Assembly (NCBI GenBank): GCA_016712465.1
Contig: JADJQZ010000001.1
Location: 5,580,001-5,644,000, forward strand
Reading direction: 5' to 3'
From: Candidatus Obscuribacter sp.
Lineage (GTDB): Bacteria; Cyanobacteriota; Vampirovibrionia; Obscuribacterales; Obscuribacteraceae
DNA length: 64,000 bases
A program made the position numbers and the translations under genes. This document shows positions 1 to 8,367 of the stretch, piece after piece. Each line of letters begins with the position of its first letter. The first letter of the stretch is position 1. The notes below the pieces were generated by a model. That model was given only the letters and a program-made list of their open reading frames with translations, was not told where the DNA came from and searched no databases.

Positions 1-526
1 CACCATTAGTAGTATCACCGACGTTTTCATCGGGGCCGTGCTGATGAGGAATACCGGCGAAATTCTTGCCGTCGATATTTTTGTAGCCCACTACAAAGTC
101 GTCTTTCAAAATGGAATAGACAGGATCTCTGGCAAGTGAGACCGCTCTCAGGGCACTGGCCGCCGCGCAGGTATTGCCGTCTATCTGCCCCAGCATATGC
201 ACCCAGAATATTGGTTTGCCGCTGCGCTCGGCCTCTGACCTGGCCCGGGCCAGCGACTTGTACCAGACCAATTCGCTGGTCAGTATTTCAACTCGCTCTT
301 TGCAGGTAGCCTGTGCCAGGGGCGGCACCTCACCGCTACGCTCCGGTTTAGCCGATTGAGACTGAGGCCGGCTCAGGCGAACGCCGCGTTCGGAACCGGG
401 CCTCTGTGGACTGAGCAATGGTCCGTAAGCTTCACCGCTATCGGCAGACTGCCCAACGGCAGCACCGGGATGAAAAGCTATGGTCAGAGCGGCCATAATT
501 AGAGCCGGACCGGCGTGCTTTGCCAT
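1..526 (-). CDS. Exported thioredoxin-like fold protein (3' part cut by window edge)
   Basis: The frame starts at an ATG with a GGAG ribosome site about 9 bases upstream and stays open to the window edge, so the C-terminus is missing. The first ~30 residues (MAKHAGPALIMAALTIAF...) look like a signal peptide, followed by a Ser/Pro/Arg-rich linker. From about residue 85 comes a stretch typical of thioredoxin-like modules: helix LVWYKSLARARSEAERSGKP, strand IFWVHML, then NTCAAASALRAVSL and a later FVVGYKNIDG strand. Only one Cys sits at the expected active-site position, so the classical CxxC pair is absent and redox activity is doubtful. Probably an envelope protein; function unknown. The family call is by pattern only. 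Confidence 0.6.
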   Translation of the reverse strand, partial: MAKHAGPALIMAALTIAFHPGAAVGQSADSGEAYGPLLSPQRPGSERGVRLSRPQSQSAKPERSGEVPPLAQATCKERVEILTSELVWYKSLARARSEAERSGKPIFWVHMLGQIDGNTCAAASALRAVSLARDPVYSILKDDFVVGYKNIDGKNFAGIPHQHGPDENVGDTTNG

Positions 527-669
527 GGGCAAATCTCCATCGACCAGTACATCCTAACAAACTCTTGCTATAAAGCAAACCAAAACATCTATACTTAGAA
601 CCTGCTCAAAGGGCTGTCTGCCCTATTGAAGCCTTGGGGCAATCAAAAGAAGGGTCTGTCATAAAGGAT

Positions 670-1398
670 ATGGATACAAATTTACTATTGGATGGTGAAG
701 TCTGGGCGGCACTGGCCTCTCTCACCTCCATGGAAATAATCCTTGGCATCGACAATATTATCTTCATATCGATTCTGTCTTCCAAGCTTCCGGCAAAGCA
801 ACAGAACACAGCCCGTATTGCCGGTCTGGCTCTGGCCATGCTCTCAAGAATTGCCCTGCTTGCCTCTCTGAGTTGGGTGATGAGCCTCAAAGAGCCGCTC
901 TTTAGCCTGGCTTCTCATTCCTTCTCAGGCAGGGACCTGCTCTTGCTGGCCGGTGGTGCATTTCTGGTGGCTAAGGCTACCAAAGAAATACACGGAAGAA
1001 TCGAAGGTGAAGCCGAAACTGCAGACAAGAAGGCAAGTCCATCCCTGTGGGGCACACTAATTCAAATCGCCATTCTAGACATGGTCTTTTCCCTGGATTC
1101 AGTTATAACCGCTGTGGGCATGGTTGATCAGATCTGGATAATGATAGTAGCCGTAATCATCGCCGTCATAATCATGATGATCTTCTCTCAGCCGGTCAGT
1201 CAATTCATTCACAAGTTTCCCACGGTTAAAATGCTTGCCTTGAGCTTCCTCCTGCTAATAGGTGTGGTACTAGCCGCCGAAGGCTGCGGACAGCACATAA
1301 ACAAAGCCTATATCTATGCAGCCATGGGCTTTTCCATATTCGTAGAAGCTCTCAATCTAGCTGCCAGTGCCAGAAGGAAGAAGACCATTGAAAGCTGA
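670..1398 (+). CDS. TerC family integral membrane protein
   Basis: A multispanning inner-membrane protein of the TerC/YoaE type, a family linked to metal export or metal homeostasis at the membrane. Seen here: the hallmark LGIDNIIFISIL near the N-terminus, a second acidic helix LDMVFSLDSVITAVGM in the middle, and about seven hydrophobic segments over 242 residues, the usual size for the short form without CBS domains. The start is placed at the ATG giving MDTNLLLDGEVW, which matches the family N-terminus. A TTG at 634 would add 12 residues. It overlaps the next gene by a few bases and is probably co-transcribed with it. The family is secure; the transported substrate cannot be told from sequence. 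Confidence 0.85.
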   Translation: MDTNLLLDGEVWAALASLTSMEIILGIDNIIFISILSSKLPAKQQNTARIAGLALAMLSRIALLASLSWVMSLKEPLFSLASHSFSGRDLLLLAGGAFLVAKATKEIHGRIEGEAETADKKASPSLWGTLIQIAILDMVFSLDSVITAVGMVDQIWIMIVAVIIAVIIMMIFSQPVSQFIHKFPTVKMLALSFLLLIGVVLAAEGCGQHINKAYIYAAMGFSIFVEALNLAASARRKKTIES

Positions 1399-2500
1399 GA
1401 AGCGAAGGCACATTCTCTTGATTTTAGCCGGCGGTCTCTTACTGGCCGGACTTCTCTTCTGGCAACAACTACTGATTGCCAGTCCTCTCTTTTTCGGCTA
1501 CCGGGGTCCCGACATGTTCGGCATTTATACTGCCGCCCTGGATGGGAAGAACTTTCACCCCCTTCTGCTTGATGCAAAGAGAGAAATGACCCATGCCAGA
1601 ATTTCCCCGGATGGTAAGAAAATCACCTTTACCCGCTACAACCCGAGCAAAAGAGCACTATTGCCGACCGGCTTTGCCGAAGAAAACGGCAGCAATTATC
1701 TAAACACCGAAATAGTTGTAGCCGACCTGAGCGGCTCGGCCTATAACCGCACCCTCGCCTGCACCAATCAACGAGATGTGGAACCCTGGGGTGAGGAAAT
1801 TATGAACGCCAATAGTTCATGGATAGACAATGACACCATCATCTACATTCACCGGGGTAACCTCAGTTCCCTGCCCCAGCTCAAACTCTATCATCTGGCC
1901 GGCCGTCGGAGCGAAGTGGTGAACACCCCTTCCGGTCTGGCAACGGCTGATCCCCACTGCATCAACGGGCAACTGATTTTTCCGGTGGTACCACTCTCCC
2001 AGGACAAAAATGCCGTTTGCAGGCTTTATACGATGAAGCTCGACGGCACGCAAGTGAGGCAGCTGCCGCAAGGTCAAATTGTCAGCACTTCCGACCTGAG
2101 GGCCTTTAAGCTGGGTGACTACGATCCCTGGCTGGCACCGGATGGTAAAACAGCAGTTTTCATGCGCCATTTCGGCGGTGAAGACTGGCGTGTTTTCAAA
2201 ATCGATCTGGTCAAGGGCGAAGAGAAACAACTCACCGCCACCGGTATCACCAGCGGCATTCCCAAATGGTCGCCGGACGGCAAAGAAATTATTTACGTCT
2301 CCTGGGACAAGTCGAAGCTGGAAAACCTGGGTCTCAATACCATGGGCGCCACAGGCGGCGCCTATAAAAAGGTTCCCCTGCCTTCGGGCTACCTCTTCAC
2401 CCATCCCTCCTTCCTGCCCCCGGGCACAAGTGGTGCAGCCGATGCCAATACAAATATGATCATCTTCAGCGCCCGAAAAGTACCAGGATTACCGCAATAG
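1388..2500 (+). CDS. Membrane-anchored TolB-like beta-propeller (PD40/WD40-like) protein
   Basis: An N-terminal hydrophobic anchor (HILLILAGGLLLAGLLFW) is followed by an extracytoplasmic domain with repeated PD40-type motifs: HARISPDGKKITFTRY, DPWLAPDGKTAVFMRH and IPKWSPDGKEIIYVSW. These are the hallmark of TolB-like six-bladed propellers. The start is the TTG at 1388, which has a strong AAGGAAGAAG ribosome site and overlaps the end of the TerC gene. A GTG at 1367 would add seven residues. The close spacing suggests one transcript with the flanking genes. Such propellers usually bind proteins or peptidoglycan partners; no catalytic residues are visible and the specific role is unknown. Confidence 0.75.
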   Translation: MKAEKRRHILLILAGGLLLAGLLFWQQLLIASPLFFGYRGPDMFGIYTAALDGKNFHPLLLDAKREMTHARISPDGKKITFTRYNPSKRALLPTGFAEENGSNYLNTEIVVADLSGSAYNRTLACTNQRDVEPWGEEIMNANSSWIDNDTIIYIHRGNLSSLPQLKLYHLAGRRSEVVNTPSGLATADPHCINGQLIFPVVPLSQDKNAVCRLYTMKLDGTQVRQLPQGQIVSTSDLRAFKLGDYDPWLAPDGKTAVFMRHFGGEDWRVFKIDLVKGEEKQLTATGITSGIPKWSPDGKEIIYVSWDKSKLENLGLNTMGATGGAYKKVPLPSGYLFTHPSFLPPGTSGAADANTNMIIFSARKVPGLPQ

Positions 2501-2521
2501 AGAAAGAGTGCAAACAGCCTT

Positions 2522-3532
2522 ATGAAAGCAATGGTCTTTGAGAAATGCGGGCTGCCACTGAAACTGGTATCACTGCCAATACCGCCGCTAAAACCCGGTC
2601 AACTGCTCCTGAAGGTCTCAGCTTGCGGCGTCTGTCGCACTGATCTACATATAATCGAGGGCGATCTAAAAGAGGCCAAACTTCCCCTGGTGCCCGGTCA
2701 TGAGATCGTTGGCAGAGTAGAAGCCCTGGCAGCGGGCGAAGACCACAAGACTTCGCCCTTCAGAATAGGAGAGCGCGTGGGCGTCCCCTGGCTCGGTCAG
2801 ACCTGCGCCGACTGTCGTTTCTGCCTTTCAGAGCGGGAGAATCTCTGCGATCATCCCAAATTCACAGGTTACAACTTAGATGGCGGTTACGCCACCCACA
2901 CAGTAGCCGACCGCAACTATTGCTTCAGATTGCCTGATGCCATTTCAGACCAGGAAGCAGCCCCGCTTCTCTGCGCCGGGCTGATAGGCTGGCGTACTCT
3001 CAAACTAGCCGGAGAGGGTAAGCGACTGGGCATTTACGGCTTTGGCGCTGCCGCCCATATAATCACACAGGTAGCCCTCTTCCAGGGGCGAGAGGTGTAT
3101 GCTTTTACCAGACCAGGCGACCTGAGCGGTCAAGATTATGCCAGAAGCCTGGGAGCAATCTGGGCCGGAAACTGCGATCAGATGCCTCCTCAAAAGCTGG
3201 ATGCCGCCCTCATATTTGCACCGGCGGGAGAACTTGTGCCCCTGGCTCTAAAAGCTTCCGAGAAGGGAGCCAGCATCGTCTGTGGTGGCATTCACATGAG
3301 TGATATTCCCTCTTTTCCTTACGCCGCTCTCTGGCAAGAACGCTCCATAAAGTCGGTGGCCAACCTGACCCGGCAAGATGCCGTGGAATTTCTGGAAATA
3401 GCAGGTCGGATACCGGTGCGCGCAAAAGTCAACCTCTATCCACTGAATGAAGCCAACCAGGCGTTAAGCGATCTCAAGCATGGGCGCTTCCACGGCGCCG
3501 CCGTACTGACTATGCCGGATCCTTCTCCTTAA
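2522..3532 (+). CDS. Zinc-dependent alcohol dehydrogenase (MDR family)
   Basis: A 336-residue medium-chain dehydrogenase/reductase that should oxidise alcohols or reduce aldehydes with NAD(P). Visible motifs: catalytic-zinc Cys38 in ACGVCRTDLH, His60-Glu61 in PGHEIVGRVE, the four structural-zinc cysteines in TCADCRFCLSERENLC, and a Rossmann loop GIYGFGAAAH. Length and layout match the AdhA-like zinc-binding branch. It starts 21 bases after the TolB-like gene and probably shares its transcript. The end overlaps the convergent downstream gene by about 23 bases. The substrate cannot be deduced. Confidence 0.9.
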   Translation: MKAMVFEKCGLPLKLVSLPIPPLKPGQLLLKVSACGVCRTDLHIIEGDLKEAKLPLVPGHEIVGRVEALAAGEDHKTSPFRIGERVGVPWLGQTCADCRFCLSERENLCDHPKFTGYNLDGGYATHTVADRNYCFRLPDAISDQEAAPLLCAGLIGWRTLKLAGEGKRLGIYGFGAAAHIITQVALFQGREVYAFTRPGDLSGQDYARSLGAIWAGNCDQMPPQKLDAALIFAPAGELVPLALKASEKGASIVCGGIHMSDIPSFPYAALWQERSIKSVANLTRQDAVEFLEIAGRIPVRAKVNLYPLNEANQALSDLKHGRFHGAAVLTMPDPSP

Positions 3533-4064
3533 CTTCCAGTGTAAAACCAGGCATCAAGGTCTCAACAGGCTCGGAAGGGTTTTCAAAACTGGGAAAGCGA
3601 TAACAGAGTTCACCCTGCTCAGTGACGTCGATCTGACACACCGATAGCTTCGAGAGTCTTTCAAAAGCCTGTTTGGCATCAAGAATGCTGAGCCGACAAT
3701 CCAGGGCGGCCTCCGATACCGTCAAAACACCGTGCTTACTCTTGGCGCGATTTAGCAAGGCCTGTTCTTCATACAATTCTTTCACGGCCCGGCGTTCTTT
3801 CATTTGCCCGGACACCAGCCGAAAGCCAAGGTAGACAAGACCGGTCAAAAATACAATCAAGCCAACTTGCGAAGGCACGCCGTGCCTGGTAGTACCGGCA
3901 ATTATTTCGCCGATATAAGTAACGATCAAACCACCCGGTAAAAGCATGAGAAAACTGCCGCCCCACATGGAAAGCCCGGCAGCAAAAGGAGAGCGGGAAG
4001 AGATTTTACGCCCGGAGGCGGTGCTTTCACTCACAGTTGCAAACTCAAGAGATTTTCTTGCCAT
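3510..4064 (-). CDS. Two-helix membrane protein with winged-helix-like C-terminus, unknown function
   Basis: A 184-residue protein starting at MARKSLEF, chosen over an upstream TTG because AGGGG lies 10 bases before it. Two hydrophobic segments (MWGGSFLMLLPGGLIVTYIG and GLIVFLTGLVYLGFRLV) form a hairpin. The C-terminal ~90 residues are soluble; the stretch GVLTVSEAALDCRLSILDAKQAFERL resembles the first helices of a winged-helix fold, followed by a short beta-rich end. This layout is seen in uncharacterised bacterial proteins that may respond to the membrane, but nothing identifies a ligand. It converges on and overlaps the alcohol dehydrogenase gene. Confidence 0.6.
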   Translation of the reverse strand: MARKSLEFATVSESTASGRKISSRSPFAAGLSMWGGSFLMLLPGGLIVTYIGEIIAGTTRHGVPSQVGLIVFLTGLVYLGFRLVSGQMKERRAVKELYEEQALLNRAKSKHGVLTVSEAALDCRLSILDAKQAFERLSKLSVCQIDVTEQGELCYRFPSFENPSEPVETLMPGFTLEVKEKDPA

Positions 4065-4247
4065 TTTAATTGAGCCCCTGACTGTACTGTGCACCAAACG
4101 AGAGGAAATTATAGCAATACCACGGCAGCAGCGATAACTTATAATACCTCTGGAAGCCTATGAAAAACCGCCGTACCCTATGCTCATCAACGCAAAGGTG
4201 CAAGACCGGGGTCAGAAACACCATAGAATTGCTCCGACTCAAAAACT

Positions 4248-5264
4248 TTGTCAAAAAGAGAAACAGACTCGCAAACACGGCATGAAGACGGCGGCAAAAG
4301 TGGTCGCCGTCTGAGTGGCGCGCTACTAATAGTCACTTCGCTGGTAGTACTTTTGATAATCGCGGTGATCTGGCAGATGCTCGACAGAGCAGAAAAACAG
4401 GTAGGCAAAATCAAAAGTATCAAGGTAGCCGGCGCCCAGGGCAGCGGCAATGAACTAAAAGTAGCAGAATCGAATCGCCTGGCTGAAGAGTTGATAGAAA
4501 GAAACCAGAACGAAAGAAAACTCTCCTTCGAATTTTACGATATGACAGACCAGGCCATGGAATACATGCCCAGGCTCAAGAAACTGGAAGAACTGAGCCT
4601 GGCCCACACCCGTATCACAAACAGCGGTCTCAAGTACCTGACTGCTTTGCCCCTGACCGGACTGATATTGACTAACACCGATATAGACAACGAAGGACTC
4701 AAGCACATTGCCAAACTAACCAGACTGGGCTACTTAAATTTGAGCGATACTGATGTAAACGATGAAGGTTTACGCCAGCTAGAGCCGCTGAAAGATCTTT
4801 CCGACTTAAATCTTGCTGCTACCAAGATCACCGACCGCGGCCTGCCCTTTCTCAAGGTGCACCAGCCCATCTGGAAACTTGTTCTGCTCAATACCAATGT
4901 TACCGACAGCGGTATGGCGGCAATCACCGAACTAAAAAATCTGGAATGCCTCGACGTAGACAGCACTGCCGTTACCATAGTAGGGCTGAGAAAGCTGACT
5001 GCTTGCGACAAACTTCGCACTCTCAATCTGCAGAACTGCCTCTTCAACGACCGGGACGCCGCTGAACTGGCGAAACTGTTACCCGCGCTATCCAATCTCA
5101 ATATTTCCCACACCCAGCTTACCGGCAAGGGCTTGCTCAGCCTTGCCAAACTACCGAAACTATCCAGACTGACCATCAATCGCCTGCCGACAATCTCAAA
5201 TGCAGACCTGGCTCTATTTAAGGCAGCCAAACCCGATTGCCTGGTGATAAGAGATCTACCTTGA
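4248..5264 (+). CDS. Membrane-anchored leucine-rich repeat protein
   Basis: One N-terminal transmembrane helix (LLIVTSLVVLLIIAVIW, about residues 27-43) precedes an extracytoplasmic domain of about eight leucine-rich repeats of ~24 residues with the bacterial/RNI-like pattern LxxLxLxxTxITDxGLxxL, for example LEELSLAHTRITNSGLKYL and LSDLNLAATKITDRGLPFL. The frame begins at a TTG; no ATG is available before the anchor. LRR arrays of this type mediate protein-protein contacts. No enzymatic domain is attached. A more degenerate relative with the same layout lies at 7290-8279. The ligand is unknown. Confidence 0.75.
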   Translation: MSKRETDSQTRHEDGGKSGRRLSGALLIVTSLVVLLIIAVIWQMLDRAEKQVGKIKSIKVAGAQGSGNELKVAESNRLAEELIERNQNERKLSFEFYDMTDQAMEYMPRLKKLEELSLAHTRITNSGLKYLTALPLTGLILTNTDIDNEGLKHIAKLTRLGYLNLSDTDVNDEGLRQLEPLKDLSDLNLAATKITDRGLPFLKVHQPIWKLVLLNTNVTDSGMAAITELKNLECLDVDSTAVTIVGLRKLTACDKLRTLNLQNCLFNDRDAAELAKLLPALSNLNISHTQLTGKGLLSLAKLPKLSRLTINRLPTISNADLALFKAAKPDCLVIRDLP

Positions 5265-5373
5265 AGCATAAGCAAACAATTGAGTAACTGTTCGGGCCAG
5301 CCTCAAACAGAGCCGCCGATTCTCTATGCTTGTCTAAGCATTTCACCACAATGATCCGGCATGGAAGGCAATC

Positions 5374-6096
5374 TTGACTCATAGCAGGCTCAAAGCAGTT
5401 CTCAAACTCTCAACCGGCATATTGAGCGGAGCAGCCGCCTCAAGTTCAGCGCTGCTGATCATTTATATGGTGGTCTGGTATTTTCAATATCGGCTGCCGG
5501 CGGCTCCGCCCAGGCTCATTGATCTGCGCGCCGATAGCGGGGAAAAGCCTTACTATGTATGCCTATGCGCCGCCCTTGCCGACAATCCACACGGTTTTCC
5601 CGGCCACAGCTATGTAGCTTTCAGCCGCTCTCTGCCGTTCAACCTGACTGAAGCCGAATCCATCGGACGAGTGCCCTGCCGCTTTCAGGATCAAGCATGG
5701 GCCCTCTTTCAACCGGTACCGGGCATGGTAATGAACAGGGCAGCGCAAGGCAATCTGCGCAATTTCAACGCCCTTGTGGCGGTAGTGGATGAAGACGCTT
5801 ATCAGCGTTGCCTGGCCAGAGTGTCGCTCTGGCAAGACCGGCCTTTTCAGGTGGGCAAGAGCGACTGCGTCGCTCTTACGAATTCCATTGCCGAGGTACT
5901 CAATCTAAAACTCCCCGACCAGAAGATTATCTATCCCCAGGACTATGTGAAAGAACTGAAAGACCTGAATTGTTTCAGCATCACAGATCGCAAACTACAG
6001 TTCACTTATGGCACACTCCAAGCCGAGCCGCTTTTAAATATGAGCACCATCGGCTCCGGCAAGCCTTTCAAGAGAGCAAGCCGCTTTTCAATCTGA
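5374..6096 (+). CDS. Membrane-anchored protein, putative permuted papain-fold (NlpC/P60-like) domain
   Basis: The frame starts at a TTG with GGAAGG six bases upstream. A single transmembrane helix near residues 22-37 (SSALLIIYMVVWYF) is followed by an extracytoplasmic domain. Two motifs stand out: FPGHSYVAFS, with a His on a strand after a short loop, and much later GKSDCVALTNSIAEVLNL, with a Cys at a helix start. His before Cys is the order of circularly permuted papain-like enzymes (LRAT/YiiX type). If correct it could be a peptidase, amidase or acyltransferase at the envelope. This is inferred from the motif pair alone; a non-enzymatic protein is possible. Confidence 0.45.
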   Translation: MTHSRLKAVLKLSTGILSGAAASSSALLIIYMVVWYFQYRLPAAPPRLIDLRADSGEKPYYVCLCAALADNPHGFPGHSYVAFSRSLPFNLTEAESIGRVPCRFQDQAWALFQPVPGMVMNRAAQGNLRNFNALVAVVDEDAYQRCLARVSLWQDRPFQVGKSDCVALTNSIAEVLNLKLPDQKIIYPQDYVKELKDLNCFSITDRKLQFTYGTLQAEPLLNMSTIGSGKPFKRASRFSI

Positions 6097-6405
6097 GCAA
6101 TTCCCGGACAAACCTTAATCTTTAAGGGGAAGCCGCACTTTTACCTGGCAGTTGTGACATACTTGCCTTGAATCAGTCAGGCTGTCTTGCTCACCCTTTG
6201 AGTTTTATTGCCAAAGGTATTAGTTGCAAAGCCACTTTTCGGATATTGAAATTAACCGTCGTCTCTTGAGAGAAACCGAGCCCTGGGCCGTGTTGTCTCC
6301 ACCTCGGCGCTCGCCGCACTGTGTCCGCCTCCAACAAGCCAATCTACTCATTCCTTCAGTTTCTAAAGAAACTGGAGCGACTGCACACAAATAAGGTTAC
6401 GTAAA
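6097..6405 (+). promoter_or_regulatory. 309-base leader before the RRM gene, with a hairpin near the start codon
   Basis: No protein-coding frame is convincing here. The most obvious structure is the inverted repeat CAGTTTC-taaa-GAAACTG at 6357-6374, about 30 bases before the start codon. Long 5' leaders are common for RNA-binding and cold-shock protein genes, so autoregulation or temperature control is possible, but that is inference. No known riboswitch was recognised. Confidence 0.35.
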
Positions 6406-6690
6406 ATGCAAAACTTCAAATTATTCGTCAGAAATCTCTCTTTTAACACCACCGATGGTGAGATCAATTCCCTTTTCGCCAACCACGGCAATGTTCTCTC
6501 AGCCAAAATGGCCACTGAGCGTGAATCAGGTAGACCGAGAGGCTTCGCCTTTGTAGAAATGGGCACCAAAGAAGCGGCGGAAGATGCCATCGCTGCCCTC
6601 GATAACAGCGAGTTCAACGGCCGCGTCTTGCACGTGGCAATGTCGGAACCGCGCGAAAGAAGACCCAGCTCCACTTACGGCAACTGGTAA
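6406..6690 (+). CDS. RRM-domain RNA-binding protein (cyanobacterial Rbp type)
   Basis: A 94-residue protein made almost entirely of one RNA recognition motif, expected to bind single-stranded RNA in the cytoplasm. RNP2 is LFVRNLSF near the N-terminus and RNP1 is RGFAFVEM in the middle, both with the aromatic residues that stack on bases. A short Arg/Ser-rich tail (SEPRERRPSSTYGNW) ends the protein. Single-RRM proteins of this size are characteristic of Cyanobacteria and some relatives, often linked to cold response or mRNA localisation. A second, 84-residue relative is encoded at 10507-10761. It stands alone with a long leader and a strong hairpin right after its stop. Confidence 0.92.
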   Translation: MQNFKLFVRNLSFNTTDGEINSLFANHGNVLSAKMATERESGRPRGFAFVEMGTKEAAEDAIAALDNSEFNGRVLHVAMSEPRERRPSSTYGNW

Positions 6691-6705
6691 GGTAAAACCT
6701 TGCCG

Positions 6706-6731
6706 GGTGACTGTCCCTAGGGGCAGTCACC
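6706..6731. terminator. Bidirectional terminator-like hairpin
   Basis: A 12-bp stem, GGTGACTGTCCC, pairs (one G-U) with GGGGCAGTCACC around a two-base centre, 15 bases after the RRM stop codon. It also contains the last codons and the TAG stop of the convergent gene at 6717-7127. There is no long T-tract on either side, so efficiency as an intrinsic terminator is uncertain. Confidence 0.6.
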
Positions 6732-7127
6732 TGCCACAGGCGGGAACTTGATGGGAATGGACATTTTCGCCAGAGACTCTTCATCCAGCAAGTATTCCAC
6801 TTCCATGAGCGTGTCATGAGCATCGTGGAAATCAACACAGATACAAGTAGCTTGCACCACTGCTGCTCCATGGGTCTGACCGATACGCATCTCACAGGGT
6901 GCGTTATGTTTGAGTTCGTAGCCGTACTCGGGAAATCGGGTAATGCACTTGATGTCGACCGAAAGACGCTCTACTGATTCAAAACGCTCAAGATGCATGG
7001 AAAGCCTGACGTTTTCCAGAGAATGTGCAATGCGACTGGACAATGCTACTACAGGCGTGGGCGTGGCGGCTAACTGCTTGGCAGCAATGCCGTTCTGGTG
7101 AATGGTCACCGGTCCGTACTTGGTCAT
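6717..7127 (-). CDS. Conserved-looking 136-residue protein of unknown function
   Basis: The frame starts at an ATG with GGGAGAA just upstream, a good ribosome site. The protein has no signal peptide and no membrane segment; it is alternating hydrophobic/charged and probably an all-beta or alpha/beta soluble domain, with segments such as LSVDIKCITRFPEYGYELK and VVQATCICVDFHDAHDTL. I considered a PilZ domain but the RxxxR and D/NxSxxG motifs are missing. It ends inside the shared hairpin with the RRM gene, which it faces. No function can be assigned. Confidence 0.55.
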   Translation of the reverse strand: MTKYGPVTIHQNGIAAKQLAATPTPVVALSSRIAHSLENVRLSMHLERFESVERLSVDIKCITRFPEYGYELKHNAPCEMRIGQTHGAAVVQATCICVDFHDAHDTLMEVEYLLDEESLAKMSIPIKFPPVAGDCP

Positions 7128-7289
7128 GAATTCTCCCGGGAAATTGGACCTGAAATTTCAAACAGGAAAGTCATGATCCGTACTATCATCTTACCCCTAA
7201 ACTTAGGTCTCCCTCAAAATTGCCGCACTTTAAGTAAGTAATGCCGAGCAAGCAGGACCGCTCAAAAAAAACGTCATCGCAATCAAACC

Positions 7290-8279
7290 TTACTCTACTA
7301 AACCCACTTCCGGTTTTTCACTTTCAACCACCAGCTCTAAGGTACAATGCGGCAATCTCGCCTGCAGAGCATCCAGCTGAGCCTTGCTGGCGCCGGCCGG
7401 GCGATCCAATACCAGGTTTTTAAGGTTCTTCATGCGGGAGAGGATCTCCACTTCTTTCTCCTTCAATACCACTCCGGGCAGATTTATCTTGCTCAAACGC
7501 CGACTTTTCACCCTAGCAAGAAACGGACCCACCGCTCCGGGTTGATAGATATGAATGCGCTCCACCGGCAAGGCATCAACCAGAGCAACGATACTACTGG
7601 CGGTGACAGGACAATACATTACCGTCAAACCCTTCAATTGCTTTTGAGACTCAAACACTCTCAATGCCTTATCATCGACATTCTTGCAATCAACCAGTGA
7701 GACATCCAGGAGGCGGGGATAGGTGCGGCAGACAGTGCTCAATCCCGCCGCAGTGACGCGACTGTGTCTGAAACCAAGCTCAGCCAGAGAGCTGGGACCG
7801 GAAAGCGCGCAGACTACATCGTCATCAGCGGACTGATCATTTAACTGCAAAGACTCCAGTTCGGAAATTTTGGAAATACCCTCAGCCATGCCGACGGTTA
7901 TATCCATATCGCGCAACTCCAACTTGCGCAAGCCATGACCGGCAAGGGCCGCCAGCCCTTCACCGGTGACTTCAGCCTGATTCAACACCATGAATCCGAT
8001 AGATTTATGGCTTTTAGCAAAATTGATCAACTGCCGATCATGCACCGGTCCGTTACCAACCCAGAGGCCCTTACGGTACTGCAAGTCGGCATCGAGATTT
8101 TCGGGGGCAAAATCCTTAGGAAGACCGGCAAGACTGTCCCGGTCTGCGCCGGCAGTCCTGCTGGAGGCCGGTCTATCGCTCTTGAACAGCAAACAGACCA
8201 CAAGTGAAAGCAGCCCGACCACCAAAACGCCGAGCAAGCCAAGCACGAAAGCTGATGCTAACTGACGGGACTCTTTCAA
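7290..8279 (-). CDS. Membrane-anchored degenerate leucine-rich repeat protein
   Basis: A strong N-terminal transmembrane helix (residues ~9-32, FVLGLLGVLVVGLLSLVVCLL) anchors an external domain of irregular leucine-rich repeats: LRKLELRDMDITVGMAEGI, LESLQLNDQSADDDVV, LAELGFRHSRVTAAGL, LKNLVLDRPAGASKAQLDAL. The start is a TTG with AGGGG five bases upstream. Same architecture as the gene at 4248-5264 but with more divergent repeats. It follows the gene at 8368-9138 by 88 bases on the same strand and probably shares its transcript. A binding or scaffolding role at the envelope is inferred; the ligand is unknown. Confidence 0.65.
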   Translation of the reverse strand: MKESRQLASAFVLGLLGVLVVGLLSLVVCLLFKSDRPASSRTAGADRDSLAGLPKDFAPENLDADLQYRKGLWVGNGPVHDRQLINFAKSHKSIGFMVLNQAEVTGEGLAALAGHGLRKLELRDMDITVGMAEGISKISELESLQLNDQSADDDVVCALSGPSSLAELGFRHSRVTAAGLSTVCRTYPRLLDVSLVDCKNVDDKALRVFESQKQLKGLTVMYCPVTASSIVALVDALPVERIHIYQPGAVGPFLARVKSRRLSKINLPGVVLKEKEVEILSRMKNLKNLVLDRPAGASKAQLDALQARLPHCTLELVVESEKPEVGLVE

Positions 8280-8367
8280 AATACCCCTGGCGCGAACACT
8301 CTCTAGACAGACAGGAAAAGTCTAACATAGCCCAAATTATAGTCAGTGGTCACCATGGAGCCGCTCC

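Noticed and set aside
1817..2404. 195-codon frame opposite the TolB-like gene
   Set aside because: Antisense to a gene with clear PD40 repeats; composition typical of a shadow frame.
6717..7127. PilZ (c-di-GMP-binding) domain
   Set aside because: RxxxR and D/NxSxxG motifs are absent.
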